A DNA stretch of 64,000 nucleotides from Paraburkholderia sp. (GCA_004322045.1 SCRN01000023.1:62001-126000), one strand, 5' to 3'; positions 29,947 to 39,471 are shown, counted from the stretch's first letter. The notes: generated by a model from the letters alone, not told the origin. Numbers and translations: made by a program.

Positions 29947-30972
29947 TCAGCGTGCGAGATGGCGATCTCGAGCTTGCTCGGCAGCGCCTTGCAGGACCGG
30001 TTCGCGCGCAAAGCGCCGGGCTCGGACAATCTCGGCGCATTGCCACGAGCCGAGCGCGATACAGCCGAAGAGCACTTCGCGCATGCGTTTGACGAGCGCC
30101 AGCGAAAACGCCACCTCACGCCCCACGCCGAACATCTGCGCGAGCAAGACCACTGTCCCTTCCTGCACGCCCAGGCCCGCGGGCACCATGAACGCCGCGT
30201 GCCGCACGGCTTGCGTCAGCGCTTCAATGGCGACGGCGCCGCCCACCGAAACGGGATGCCCGAGCAACGCCAGCGCCCAATACGTTTCGAACGCGCCGAT
30301 CAGGTAACCGGCGAACTGCCAAACGAAAGCGCTCACGAGCAAGCCGGTGCGCGTCATCAGTGCGTCGATCTGCGCGTCGAGCTTCGCGCCGTCGATTCCC
30401 TGCAAGAAACGATGCTCGCTGCCGAGCGCGCGGGCCGCGAATCGCTCTATCGAGTGGAACACGCCGCCGCGGCGCAGCAAAAGCGCGGTGATCACGGGCA
30501 GCGGCAACGACAGCACGAGCGCGAGCGCGATTGTCTTCGCGTGTCCCCCGCCCGTTGCGGCAAGAATGAGCACGACGCCAAGCGCCGAAAACGCACACTG
30601 CACGGCGATCGTAACGAGCACTTCGACGATCACCGAGGCGCTCACACAACTCGCATCGCTCACGCGCCACCGCGCGAGCCGAATGCCGACGATTTCGCCG
30701 CCCACCGCGAGCACGGGCAACAGCCGGCTCACGGCTTCGCGCACGGTCGCCACCCACCAGAGGAAAGACAGCGACGCGCGGCCGCGCAGCAAGACGCGCC
30801 AGCCGTAAGCGTCGAACAACAGCGGCAGCGCATGGAACGGCACGAGCCACAGCAACGCCCAGCCGGCCGCGCCGATGACGTGAAAGACGTCGGCTGCGCC
30901 TTCACGCAGCACGAGGGCGATGAAGATGCCGATGCCCACGGGCCAACCGGCCCATTTGAGCCACTTCGTCAT
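29947..30972 (-). CDS. hpnL: Hopanoid-cluster membrane protein HpnL (LPG-synthase-type TM family)
   Basis: This 341-residue integral membrane protein has roughly eight TM segments, the first at about 8-25 (WAGWPVGIGIFIALVL). It carries RLLPVLAVGGEIVGIRLAR and AFMVPAGLGVQEGTVVLLAQ, which are family blocks of the lysylphosphatidylglycerol-synthase TM region proteins. Its place after hpnI-J-K, with a 4-base ATGA overlap with hpnK, identifies it as HpnL. The biochemical role is not established; the fold family suggests lipid translocation across the inner membrane, possibly of glycosylated hopanoid. The C-terminal 25 residues are basic. It is the last gene of the operon. Confidence 0.85.
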   Translation of the reverse strand: MTKWLKWAGWPVGIGIFIALVLREGAADVFHVIGAAGWALLWLVPFHALPLLFDAYGWRVLLRGRASLSFLWWVATVREAVSRLLPVLAVGGEIVGIRLARWRVSDASCVSASVIVEVLVTIAVQCAFSALGVVLILAATGGGHAKTIALALVLSLPLPVITALLLRRGGVFHSIERFAARALGSEHRFLQGIDGAKLDAQIDALMTRTGLLVSAFVWQFAGYLIGAFETYWALALLGHPVSVGGAVAIEALTQAVRHAAFMVPAGLGVQEGTVVLLAQMFGVGREVAFSLALVKRMREVLFGCIALGSWQCAEIVRARRFAREPVLQGAAEQARDRHLAR

Positions 30973-31868
30973 GACGGCGAACCTCCTTGCGCAGCGTCAC
31001 GACGATGCTGCGCATCGGCCATGCCGTGCACGCCGGCGCCGCCGCCGAAGACATCGGCAAACCCACCGCAGGTAAGCCCTGCGCCCGCGATAGCGGCCGC
31101 GACACGCGGCGACAGCAACGCGTCGAGTTCATCGACGTGGCGATAGTGCCGCATCGAGGGCGTGATGGCGCCCTCGCCCGCTTCGGCCGGATGACAATAG
31201 ATTTCGCCGACGCCCTCGGCCGGCATGCGCGCGAGCGCGTCCAGCAGCGCCGCTTCATCCATCCCGCCCGTATGTTCGATACCGACGACATAATCGTTGT
31301 AGGCGATGCCGGCGCGCGTGAGCCTGCGGCGCATCAGCGCGATCCACGGCTTGAGCCACCAAGGCGCATTAGCCTCGAACGGCAGCCGTACGGCTCGCAG
31401 CCCGAACTCGCGGCCGATCGACAGCACGAGCGAAAGTACGGTGGGATGCAGGTGGAAATGCTTGTGGGCGTTGACGTGATCGAGCGGCAAGCCCGTTTGC
31501 GCGAACGCCTCGAATTGAGCGCGGATCTCGCGTGCGAGCGCCTCGCGCACGCCAGGCAGGAAGAAGAAACGAAAGCCGTCGCGCACCATCGCATCGCCGA
31601 AACGACCGTCGGGACCGACGAGCGCGCGAATCTGCGCGGCCGGCAGCAGCGCCGGCCCGTCCGCCAGGACGAGATGCATCCCCACGCGCAGGCTGGGCAG
31701 GCGGTGGGCGCGCTCGACGGCATCCGCCGCCGCGGGGGCGCCCACCATGAGGCTCGCCGCTTTGAGCACGCCGTGCCGGTGCGCCCGCTCCACCGCCGCG
31801 TTGACTCGCGGGTGCAAGCCGAAATCGTCCGCGGTGACGATGAGGCCGCGGCGGCCCGGGCGCGTCAC
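30969..31868 (-). CDS. hpnK: Hopanoid-associated deacetylase HpnK (YdjC family)
   Basis: This 299-residue protein has a YdjC/ChbG-like carbohydrate deacetylase fold. The metal-site motifs are TADDFGLHPRVNAAVERAHR with the DD pair, the histidine of MHLVLADGP, and NAHKHFHLHPTVLSL. In Burkholderia cenocepacia HpnK removes the acetyl group from N-acetylglucosaminyl bacteriohopanetetrol after HpnI. It overlaps hpnL by 4 bases and starts 4 bases after the hpnJ stop. The gene has a tightly coupled place in the operon. Confidence 0.93.
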   Translation of the reverse strand: MTRPGRRGLIVTADDFGLHPRVNAAVERAHRHGVLKAASLMVGAPAAADAVERAHRLPSLRVGMHLVLADGPALLPAAQIRALVGPDGRFGDAMVRDGFRFFFLPGVREALAREIRAQFEAFAQTGLPLDHVNAHKHFHLHPTVLSLVLSIGREFGLRAVRLPFEANAPWWLKPWIALMRRRLTRAGIAYNDYVVGIEHTGGMDEAALLDALARMPAEGVGEIYCHPAEAGEGAITPSMRHYRHVDELDALLSPRVAAAIAGAGLTCGGFADVFGGGAGVHGMADAQHRRDAAQGGSPS

Positions 31869-31872
31869 GTGA

Positions 31873-33294
31873 TCAAGCCTCGTGCGCGCGCAAGAAACGG
31901 AAGAACTCGACGCCTTCGCGCAGGCGGCGCTTCATCATGTCCCAGCTCGTCAACATCTCGCGCACGATTTCCCAGATCTTCGAGGGCCGGAAGTAGAACT
32001 GCTTATAGAACGCCTCGAGATGATGGTAAATCTCTTCGCGCGACAGGTGCGGATAGCCGATCGCAGCGAGCTGCACGCCTTCCTTGCTGACGAGATTGAT
32101 GGTCTTGTTCTCTTCCATCCATCCGTTTTCGACAGCCTGGTTGTACAACGTCGTGCCCGGGTAAGGCGCGGCGAGCGAAACCTGGATCGTGTGCGGATTG
32201 ATTTCCTTCGCGTACTCGATCGTCTTCTTGATGGTTTCCTGCGTCTCGCCGGGCAGGCCGAGGATGAAGGTGCCATGGATCTTGATGCCGAGCTTCTTGC
32301 AGTCCGCGCTAAAGCGGCGCGCGAAGTCGGTGCGCACGCCCTTCTTGATGTTCACGAGAATCTGATCGTCGCCCGATTCGAAGCCCACGAGCAACAACCG
32401 CAGGCCATTCTCCTTCATGATCTTCAGCGTCTTGTACGGGACGTTCGCCTTTGCATTGCACGACCAGGTCACGCCGAGCTTGCCGAGGCCAAGTGCGATC
32501 GCTTCGGCGCGCGGCAAGTCATCGGTGAACGTATCGTCGTCGAACATGACCTCCTTCACTTCCGGCATGTTGTCGCGAATCCACTTCACCTCCTCGATCA
32601 CGTTCTCGACCGAGCGCGTGCGATAGCGGTGGCCGCTGACCGTCTGCGGCCACAAGCAGAACGTGCAGCGCGACTTGCAGCCGCGCCCCGTGTAGATCGA
32701 GACGTACGGATAATTCAAATAGCCGATGAAGTAGTTTTCGATCTTCAAGTCGCGCTTGTAGATCGGTGCGACGAACGGCAGCGCATCCATGTTCTCGAGG
32801 ACCGGACGCGCTTCGTTGTGTTCGATCGAGCCGTCCTTTGCGCGCCAGCTCAAACCCTTGATCTCGGAGAACGGCTTGCCTTCGGCGAGTTCCTTGCAGG
32901 TGAAGTCGAATTCCTCGCGGCAGACGAAATCGATCGCCTCGGTCGCCGTCAGCGAGTTGTGCGGATCGACCATCACCTTCGCGCCCACCATGCCGACCAG
33001 CAGCGACGGCTTGCGCTTTTTCAGATCTTGAGCGAAGAGCGCGTCGGTCGGGAACGACGGCGTGCTCGTATGGATGATGATGAGATCGTAATCGTCGCAA
33101 ATCTTCAGCGTTTCTTCGACCGACAAACCATCGGCCGGCGCGTCGATCACGCGGCTGCCGGGGACGAGGGCCGCGGGCTGCGCCAGCCAGGTCGGATACC
33201 AGAACGAGCGAATTTCGCGCTTGGCCTGGTAGCGCGAACCGGCTCCGCCATCGAAGCCGTCATAAGACGGGGCCTGCAAGAACAGCGTTTTCAT
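31873..33294 (-). CDS. hpnJ: Hopanoid-associated radical SAM protein HpnJ
   Basis: The protein has 473 residues. It has a B12-binding-like N-terminal region (VIDAPADGLSVEETLKICDD) and a radical SAM core with the 4Fe-4S motif GRGCKSRCTFCLWPQTVSGH, i.e. Cys 206, 210 and 213. A downstream SAM-binding strand region (VLVGFESGDDQILVNIKKG-like) and an HTIQVSLAAPYPGT block follow. HpnJ is reported to contract the glucosamine ring to the cyclitol ether head group of composite hopanoids. Codon usage is slightly less GC-extreme than its neighbours. It lies 103 bases after hpnI. Confidence 0.94.
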   Translation of the reverse strand: MKTLFLQAPSYDGFDGGAGSRYQAKREIRSFWYPTWLAQPAALVPGSRVIDAPADGLSVEETLKICDDYDLIIIHTSTPSFPTDALFAQDLKKRKPSLLVGMVGAKVMVDPHNSLTATEAIDFVCREEFDFTCKELAEGKPFSEIKGLSWRAKDGSIEHNEARPVLENMDALPFVAPIYKRDLKIENYFIGYLNYPYVSIYTGRGCKSRCTFCLWPQTVSGHRYRTRSVENVIEEVKWIRDNMPEVKEVMFDDDTFTDDLPRAEAIALGLGKLGVTWSCNAKANVPYKTLKIMKENGLRLLLVGFESGDDQILVNIKKGVRTDFARRFSADCKKLGIKIHGTFILGLPGETQETIKKTIEYAKEINPHTIQVSLAAPYPGTTLYNQAVENGWMEENKTINLVSKEGVQLAAIGYPHLSREEIYHHLEAFYKQFYFRPSKIWEIVREMLTSWDMMKRRLREGVEFFRFLRAHEA

Positions 33295-33397
33295 GGATGA
33301 AGCTCCGGCACTCTGTTGGGTGATGCAAATAACGTGAGAACGGCGGGCCGACTCGAACGGCCGCCCACTAGCAACTCAAAAGACGAATACGGTTCGC

Positions 33398-34567
33398 TCA
33401 AGGACCATCGGAGCCCTCTGCGATTTGCGCCACGACGGGCATGCGCGCGCCGCGCCACACCACGTGCGAGCCGAATGCCGCGACGAACCATTGCGCGGCG
33501 AGCAGCGCATCGCGCAGCGGCACGAGCGGCAGATCGCGCCAAAACTCTCCGGGCTCGCGCGCTGCACGGGCGTGCAACAGTGCGCGCGCAGCGATTCCGA
33601 GCACCGTCGATGCCGCCAGCATCGCCCCGCCGCCGTGGGCAGCCAAAAGCACCCCCGCGGCGAGCCACGGCGACGTGAACGTGATGAACAAGAACGCGAA
33701 GCCGAGCGGATTGATCGAGCGGATCGTGCGCAGCCAACGCGTCTCGCGCAGCCACAGCGTGCGAAAGTCGGGCTCGATGACGTCGGTATCGACGACGATT
33801 TCGGACAAGACCGTCGTCATGCCGAGCTGGCGCGTATGCTCTGCCAGCCAATAATCGTCGGCCAGGCAATCCTTGAGCGCATCGAAGCCGCCGATGTCGG
33901 CCAACACCGAAGCGCGCAGCGCGAGCGTCGCGCCGAAGCCGAAACTGCGCGAGCCGCCCGCATGGGCGATGCGCACCGACGGCGCGAACCATTCGTTGAT
34001 GAACTGGGCGCCCACGCGGGTCCAGAACCCGCCGACGCTTTTCGCATGGTAGAGGCACGTGACGATGCCCACCTGCGGGTCGGCCAGCGGCGCGGTGACC
34101 GCTTCCAGATAGTCGGGCGCAACGGCGATATCGCTATCGGCCAGCACGATCAGCGGATGCTTCGCGCGCGTGGCCAAATTGATGAGGTTGCTCACCTTCA
34201 GGTTGTGCCCGTGCACGCGCGAATCGACGACGAGGACGATGTCGCGCTCGGGGAACGCCGCCTGCAGCCGGCGCACGACGGCAATCGCGGGATCGGCCGC
34301 AGAGGACACGCCGAACAGCAGTTGATAGCACGGATGCGACTGCTCGCAGAACGTCGAAAGGTTTTCGTAAAGTCGCGGCTCGGCGCCGCATAAGGGCTTG
34401 AGCACGCTCACGGGCTCTGCCGCGGGACCGGATTTGCCGCCGCGCGAGCGTGTGAGCAGCCCTCGCGCCGACGGCAGCGCGAGCGCCGCGACGACCGCAT
34501 ACGCCGTGGCCACGCAGCACAGCGCCACGAGCAGCCAGTCCCAGGCCACGACGGGCGCAACCGTCAT
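33398..34567 (-). CDS. hpnI: Hopanoid-associated glycosyltransferase HpnI
   Basis: This 389-residue membrane-anchored family 2/21 glycosyltransferase has an N-terminal TM (LLVALCCVATAYAVVAALAL). Catalytic features follow: PVSVLKPLCGAEPRLYENLS, the Asp pair in LIVLADSDIAVAPDYLEAV, and LADDYWLAEHTRQLG followed by the LRETRWLRTIRSINP box. Two or three C-terminal TMs close the protein. It resembles ceramide glucosyltransferases and in hopanoid producers adds N-acetylglucosamine to bacteriohopanetetrol. The start at ATG 34567 is chosen because the upstream 57 codons are arginine-rich noise. First gene of the hpnIJKL operon; squalene-hopene cyclase and hpnGH are not in the window. Confidence 0.93.
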   Translation of the reverse strand: MTVAPVVAWDWLLVALCCVATAYAVVAALALPSARGLLTRSRGGKSGPAAEPVSVLKPLCGAEPRLYENLSTFCEQSHPCYQLLFGVSSAADPAIAVVRRLQAAFPERDIVLVVDSRVHGHNLKVSNLINLATRAKHPLIVLADSDIAVAPDYLEAVTAPLADPQVGIVTCLYHAKSVGGFWTRVGAQFINEWFAPSVRIAHAGGSRSFGFGATLALRASVLADIGGFDALKDCLADDYWLAEHTRQLGMTTVLSEIVVDTDVIEPDFRTLWLRETRWLRTIRSINPLGFAFLFITFTSPWLAAGVLLAAHGGGAMLAASTVLGIAARALLHARAAREPGEFWRDLPLVPLRDALLAAQWFVAAFGSHVVWRGARMPVVAQIAEGSDGP

Positions 34568-35064
34568 CGGACGCCACCGCCATGGGCCGCGCCCGCGCGC
34601 GCGCGGCGCACAGTGGACCCCTTGGATGAGACGCTTGCTGACACGTTCGCTACTCCTTCGTTTTTCTGGGCACACCGCGCGAAACGCCGTGCATGGCCCG
34701 TACGCCGCCCGCCATAAGCGCGCTATGGAAACGGGCAATTGTAGCAGTGCGTGCGGGAAAACGCTTAAGGCACGGCGAGCGAAGGGCCGTTTCGTCTACC
34801 GGGAACAACGCCGCGCGCCATGCCGCGCATCGGTACGCCGGCGCCGGCAGCGCATTCGTGGCCATCCGGGGGGCGCCTTGACCGTCGCGCGAAGCCCAAC
34901 GCATGCTCGGCATGCGCGTGCGCCCGATGACGCGACGCAGCAAGTCCTGTATCTTCCTAATCGTCGGGCCGCTCGCAGGAGCGGCGCGCCGGAGCGCAGC
35001 CAAGCGCCGGCACCGGCCGCCCGAGCTTCCGGCGAAGCGCGGGCTTCACGCGAGCGAAGTCATC
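34568..35064. other. Divergent non-coding region between hpnI and the PdxY-like gene
   Basis: I see no gene in these 497 bases. A perfect 7-base hairpin GCCGCTC-GCAG-GAGCGGC lies at 34968-34985, 80 bases before the rightward ATG; it lacks a T-run, so it is not a terminator. The interval must hold promoters for both flanking genes. Confidence 0.55.
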
Positions 35065-35937
35065 ATGAAAAACGTCTTGAGCATTCAACCGCACGTCGTG
35101 TTCGGTCATGCGGGCAATAGTGCCGCCGTCTTTCCGATGCAGCGGCTGGGCGTGAACGTCTGGCCGCTCGACACGATGCAGTTCTCCAATCACATGCAAT
35201 ACGGCCATTGGGCCGGCAGCGCGATCGATGCGCCGCAGATGACCGAACTCGTCGAGGGCATCGGTGCGATCGGCATGCTCAGGCGCTGCGACGCCATCAT
35301 TTCGGGCTATCTCGGCGATAAGACGCACGCCCAGGCCGTGATGGACATCGTACGCACCGTGAAGGCGACGAACCCCGAAGCGTGGCACTTTTGGACGCCC
35401 GTCATCGGGGCGGGCGCCGGCGCGAACGTCGACGAATATCTGCTCGAAACGATGCCGGCGCTCGCCGATGCGCTCTCGCCGACGCACGACACCTTGCAAA
35501 AGCTCGTCGGGCGCAGCATCGAGACCATCGACGACGCCGTGTCGGCCTGCCGCGAGTTGATCCGCCGCGGCCCGCAGGTCGTGCTCGTCAAGCAATTGAT
35601 CGACCGCAATAGTCCCGCCAACCGCGTGAACTTGCTGCTCGTCACCGAACGCGAAGCCTGGATGACGCAGCACCCGCGCTATCCGTTCGCCCGTCAACCC
35701 GTAGGCGTAGGCGAACTCACGAGCGCCACATTCGTCGCGCGGCGCTTGAGCGGCGATTCGCTGCTGACCGCGTTCGAGCATGCCGTCTCGGCGGTGCATG
35801 CCGTGCTTCGGGCGACTTACGACGCGGGCCGCTACGAACTGGAGCTGGTCGCGACCCAGGACGAGATCGCCAAGCCGCGCGATTGGCTCGGCGCCTGGAT
35901 GATCGACAAGAAGTTGGAGCGGCGCAAGCGCTCGTAG
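35065..35937 (+). CDS. PdxY-like pyridoxal kinase homologue with altered active-site motifs
   Basis: This 290-residue ribokinase-superfamily protein has the N-terminus [20 protein letters not shown], clearly of PdxY type. PdxY normally phosphorylates pyridoxal with ATP. Three hallmark motifs are changed. CDPVMG is WTPVIG (about 110-115). The APN around the ATP site is SPT (138-140). The catalytic GVGD is GVGE (214-217), so the base is Glu rather than Asp. The remaining frame is intact and the sequence is smoothly coding, so this looks like a maintained paralogue, not decay. Reduced or different kinase activity is inferred. It is divergent from hpnI and convergent with the chemoreceptor, so context gives no pathway. 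A second, standard pdxY is likely elsewhere in the genome. Confidence 0.85.
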   Translation: MKNVLSIQPHVVFGHAGNSAAVFPMQRLGVNVWPLDTMQFSNHMQYGHWAGSAIDAPQMTELVEGIGAIGMLRRCDAIISGYLGDKTHAQAVMDIVRTVKATNPEAWHFWTPVIGAGAGANVDEYLLETMPALADALSPTHDTLQKLVGRSIETIDDAVSACRELIRRGPQVVLVKQLIDRNSPANRVNLLLVTEREAWMTQHPRYPFARQPVGVGELTSATFVARRLSGDSLLTAFEHAVSAVHAVLRATYDAGRYELELVATQDEIAKPRDWLGAWMIDKKLERRKRS

Positions 35938-35989
35938 CCGCGGCCCCGGCTCGGCGGCCCCCTCTCTGCCCCGGGCCGCCCCTCGCTCG

Positions 35990-37792
35990 TCAATCGAGCT
36001 TGAATTGCGCGACGGCCGTCGCGAGATTGACCGCTTGCGTCTGCAGCGCCGAGGCCGCCGCTGCCGATTGCTCGACGAGTGCGGCATTTTGCTGAACCAT
36101 CTCGTCGAGCTGCGACACCGCGCGATTCACTTCCTGAATGCCGCGCGTCTGCTCGTCGGCCGCGTGAGTGATCTCGGACATGATCGTCGTGACGCTCGAT
36201 ACGTTCGAGACGATCTCCGTCATCGTGTCGCCCGCGCGTTTGACTTGGCTCGATCCCGACGAGACGCTGTCGATCGTCGATTCGATCAGCGACTTGATCT
36301 CCTTGGCCGCCTGCGCGCTGCGCTGCGCCAGGCTGCGCACTTCGCCGGCCACGACGGCGAAGCCGCGGCCCTGCTCGCCCGCGCGCGCCGCTTCGACGGC
36401 CGCGTTCGGCGCAAGAATGTTGGTCTGGAACGCGATGCCGTCGATCACGCCGATGATGTCGCCAATCTTGCCCGAGGCCGATTCGATCGTGCCCATCGTC
36501 GTCACCACTTCGGAGACGACTTTGCCGCCGCGCGAGGCCACCGTCGAGGCCGACGCGGCCATGTCGTTCGCTTGGCGCGCCGAGCTGGCCGATTGCGTGA
36601 CGGTCGACGTGATTTCCTCCATCGACGCCGCCGTCTGTTGCAGGCTCGCTGCAGCCGATTCGGTGCGGCCGGACAAGTCCAAATTGCCTGCGGCGATTTC
36701 GTCCGCCGCGGTGCGCACCGAGCCGCTCGTGTCGCGAATCTGGCGCATCACGTCGCGCAGCTTGTCGACGAACGTATTGAACGAGCGCGCAATCTGCGCT
36801 ACTTCGTCGCGGCCGTCCGCCGGCAAACGGCGCGTGAGGTCGCCGCTGCCCGAGCCGATGTCGTCCATCGCATCGCGCACGAGCGAGAGGCGCTTGAACG
36901 CTTTCGACGTCACGGCCGAGACGATCGCCGCGGCGAGCGCGACGATGAGCACGAGCGCGATCGCCGAGGTCGTCAAGAACGAGCGCACGCCGGCCTTCGC
37001 TTCGCTCTCGTCGAGCGCCACGACGACGGTCCAATCCGTGCCCGGCACATGAACGCCGCGCAATAGCACCGAACGGCCGTCGGCCGACGCTTGCACCGGC
37101 TTGTCGGCGCCGTCGAGCGCCGCGATTGCACCCGCGCTCATGCTCGGCATCAACGTCGACACCGGCTTGAGTGTCAACTTCGCATCGGGGTGCGCGACGA
37201 TATCGCCCGCACCGTCGACGAGCAACCCGAAGCTCGCGGGCGTGGGGTGAATCGCCTTGACGTTCGCGATCACGCTGTCCATCGCGACGTCGCCCGACAC
37301 GACCGCTTTAAGCGCGCCGTCGCGCACGATCGGCACGGCGAAGGCCACGACGAGCTTGCCCGATCCGGCGTCGACGTACGGCGGCGTCACGACCGGCTTA
37401 CCCGCCGCGGCCGCTTGCTTGTACCAAGGCCGCGCGGTCGGATCGTACGTGGCGGGAATGCCCGTCGCATCGCCGAATTTGGCGCTCTTATCGGCGTAGC
37501 CCGCATACACGTTGGTGAAGCCGCCCGCGGCCATCGCTTGCTTGAATTCGGGAGCGGGGTCGGCCGCGCCGAGCGTGATGTCCTGCAGGGCGTTGATGGC
37601 AGCGGTCTTGGACGACACCCATTCGGCAATGCCCGCATCGTGCCCGTTGGCAAGCGCAACGAGATTGTTGTTGATGGTGTCGTTTTCGTGGGAGTTGACG
37701 ACGAAGAAGTTCAGGGTCGCGTTCACGATCAGGGAACCAACGACGATGGCAAGACAAGCGGCGAGCACACGGCCGCGAATTGACGCAAACAT
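35990..37792 (-). CDS. Methyl-accepting chemotaxis protein with amino-acid dCache sensor
   Basis: This 600-residue chemoreceptor starts at ATG 37792 with AAGGAA upstream. TM1 is about residues 9-33 and TM2 about 276-297, with a dCache_1 periplasmic domain between them. A HAMP (about 298-350) and a signalling domain follow. The sensor has the amino-acid-binding signature: YDPTARPWY gives Y116, R121, W123 and Y124; PYVD gives Y139 and D141; GDVAMD gives D168. That is the pattern of PctA-like receptors, so amino acids are the predicted attractants. In the signalling tip the usual [14 protein letters not shown] reads [14 protein letters not shown] (Pro462, CCG). The C-terminus ends QFKLD with no CheR-tether pentapeptide. 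Nearby genes handle amino acids, including a divergent LivK. Confidence 0.92.
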   Translation of the reverse strand: MFASIRGRVLAACLAIVVGSLIVNATLNFFVVNSHENDTINNNLVALANGHDAGIAEWVSSKTAAINALQDITLGAADPAPEFKQAMAAGGFTNVYAGYADKSAKFGDATGIPATYDPTARPWYKQAAAAGKPVVTPPYVDAGSGKLVVAFAVPIVRDGALKAVVSGDVAMDSVIANVKAIHPTPASFGLLVDGAGDIVAHPDAKLTLKPVSTLMPSMSAGAIAALDGADKPVQASADGRSVLLRGVHVPGTDWTVVVALDESEAKAGVRSFLTTSAIALVLIVALAAAIVSAVTSKAFKRLSLVRDAMDDIGSGSGDLTRRLPADGRDEVAQIARSFNTFVDKLRDVMRQIRDTSGSVRTAADEIAAGNLDLSGRTESAAASLQQTAASMEEITSTVTQSASSARQANDMAASASTVASRGGKVVSEVVTTMGTIESASGKIGDIIGVIDGIAFQTNILAPNAAVEAARAGEQGRGFAVVAGEVRSLAQRSAQAAKEIKSLIESTIDSVSSGSSQVKRAGDTMTEIVSNVSSVTTIMSEITHAADEQTRGIQEVNRAVSQLDEMVQQNAALVEQSAAAASALQTQAVNLATAVAQFKLD

Positions 37793-38284
37793 TGAAACGA
37801 TTTCCTTCAGACGATTGGGCTGCGAGGACTCGTAGCCCTCAAACAAGTAAACGGCATACCGCATTGCAAACTTGACCCTGAGGCCCTAAGGGAATGTGCG
37901 GAGTGCTATTTACATCGAACTGCACAGTGCACCGCACAAATGCGATTAATAGGATAACTTCCTTAACCGCGCGTGGGCGTATTTATCCCGATTGCTCCGA
38001 TTTAGCGTGCTGTGCCGAAATGCGCATAGGAAGCGTCGCGAAAGGTCAAGACGCAACCATATTGGCTTTCTATAGTCCTTTCGAGCGAATCGCTGCGGCG
38101 CTTCTCAAGCCGAGTGGCTCGATCGATATCACGCCTTGCAGGAGGTAGACCCCACACGCTGGACCACACGAACTAGAGCCGTGCATCGGCCGCCGCTTTG
38201 GTAGCGCGCCCTCGACAATAAAGTGCGAGAAGTCCGTATGCACGCCATAGCACTACATTCATGCTTGCCGATAAAGGAAACAAC
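37793..38284. other. Divergent leader region between chemoreceptor and LivJ/K genes
   Basis: These 492 bases carry no gene. The region is lower in GC than the surrounding coding DNA, especially 37900-38110. It holds the candidate motility promoter of the chemoreceptor and must hold the promoter of the LivJ/K gene, whose ribosome binding site AAAGGAA lies at 38274-38280. Confidence 0.55.
37848..37875 (-). promoter_or_regulatory. Candidate FliA (sigma-28) promoter of the chemoreceptor
   Basis: On the minus strand TCAAGTTT is followed after 12 bases by GCCGTTTA; the enteric consensus is TAAAGTTT, 11 bases, GCCGATAA. The match is 7 of 8 and 6 of 8 with a one-base longer spacer, 56 bases upstream of the ATG. 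Chemoreceptor genes are commonly FliA-dependent, which raises the prior. Confidence 0.4.
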
Positions 38285-39433
38285 ATGCGTTTTGCGAAGA
38301 ACCTCACCCCTGTCGCAGTTGCAGTTGGAGCACTCCTCGGGTTCGTCCCGCTCGCCTCTCACGCGGACACCGTCGTGAAAATCGGCTTTGCCGCGCCGCT
38401 CACGGGGCCTAACGCCAGTTACGGCAAGGATTTGGAAAACGGCGTGAGAATGGCGCTCGACGATGCGAAAGCGCAAGGCGTCAAGATCAACGGCCAGCCC
38501 GTGTCGTTCGATCTCGTCGCCGAAGACGACCAGGCGGACCCGCGCGTCGGCGTGCAGGTTGCGCAAAAGCTCGTGGACGAAGGCGTGTCGGTGGTGGTCG
38601 GCCACTTCAACTCGGGCACGACGATCCCGGCATCGGAACTCTACGAAAAAGCCGGCATCCCCGACATCGATCCGGCTGCCACCAATCCGATCATTAGCGG
38701 CCGCGGCTTCAAGAACATCTTCATGGTGATCTCGAGCGACGCGCAAAACGCCGGTACGGCAGGCACGTATGCGGTCAAGACGACGAAGGCCAAGCGCATC
38801 GCCGTCATCGACGATCGCACGGCATTCGGACAAGGCGAAGCCGATGAATTCGTGAAGGCGGTGAAGGCAGCCGGCGGCGACATCATCGATCGCGAGTACA
38901 CGACGAACCAGGCAACCGACTTCAAGACGCAACTCACCACCATCAAGGGCAAGAACCCCGACCTCATCTTCGTGGGCGCGCTCAATCCGCAGGCCGCCGG
39001 CATCATGAAGCAGATGAATCAACTCGGCATCAAGGCGCAGTACGTCGGCGGCGGCGGCGTGAAGGACATCGACTTCATCAAGCTCGCCGGCGATATTTCC
39101 GAAGGCGCAATGGCGTGGGAATACGGTCGTCCGCTCGACAGCACGCCGGTGGGTTCGAAGTTTGCGGAGCGCTTCAAGCAGAAGTACGGCGTCGAGGTGC
39201 TCTCGTACGCACCGTTCGGCTATGACGCGGCCTGGGCGGCAATCAAGGCGATGCAGGCGGCCAATTCGACCAAGCCCGACGACTATCGTCCGAAGCTGCA
39301 AAGCATCAGCTTCGACGGCATCACCGGCCACATCGAGTTCAATGCGAACGGCTCGCTCAAGCACGGCTCCTCGACCGTCTATCAAGTGAAGAGCGGTCAA
39401 TGGGTCACGGTCAAGACGGTGAGCGGCCTCTGA
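38285..39433 (+). CDS. Branched-chain amino acid-type ABC binding protein (LivJ/LivK family)
   Basis: This 382-residue protein starts at ATG 38285 behind AAAGGAA. The signal peptide is RFAKNLTPVAVAVGALLGFV with cleavage after SHA. The mature fold is of the periplasmic-binding type I class (VVKIGFAAPLTGPNASYGKD; GHFNSGTTIPASELYEKAGI; FKNIFMVISSDAQNAGTAGT). Family members bind Leu, Ile, Val or related amino acids. No livHMGF genes are beside it. An LivF-like ATPase 20 kb away is an unlikely partner. A strong terminator follows, so the gene may be mostly monocistronic. The divergent amino-acid chemoreceptor suggests a shared ecological cue, by context only. Confidence 0.93.
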   Translation: MRFAKNLTPVAVAVGALLGFVPLASHADTVVKIGFAAPLTGPNASYGKDLENGVRMALDDAKAQGVKINGQPVSFDLVAEDDQADPRVGVQVAQKLVDEGVSVVVGHFNSGTTIPASELYEKAGIPDIDPAATNPIISGRGFKNIFMVISSDAQNAGTAGTYAVKTTKAKRIAVIDDRTAFGQGEADEFVKAVKAAGGDIIDREYTTNQATDFKTQLTTIKGKNPDLIFVGALNPQAAGIMKQMNQLGIKAQYVGGGGVKDIDFIKLAGDISEGAMAWEYGRPLDSTPVGSKFAERFKQKYGVEVLSYAPFGYDAAWAAIKAMQAANSTKPDDYRPKLQSISFDGITGHIEFNANGSLKHGSSTVYQVKSGQWVTVKTVSGL

Positions 39434-39471
39434 TCACCGGCACTAGGCCCGCAGGCTTTGCGCGGGCCGAG

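Noticed and set aside
38267..38276. GCCGATAA-like FliA -10 box before the LivJ/K gene
   Set aside because: It lies directly upstream of the ribosome binding site with no -35 at the right distance; chance match.
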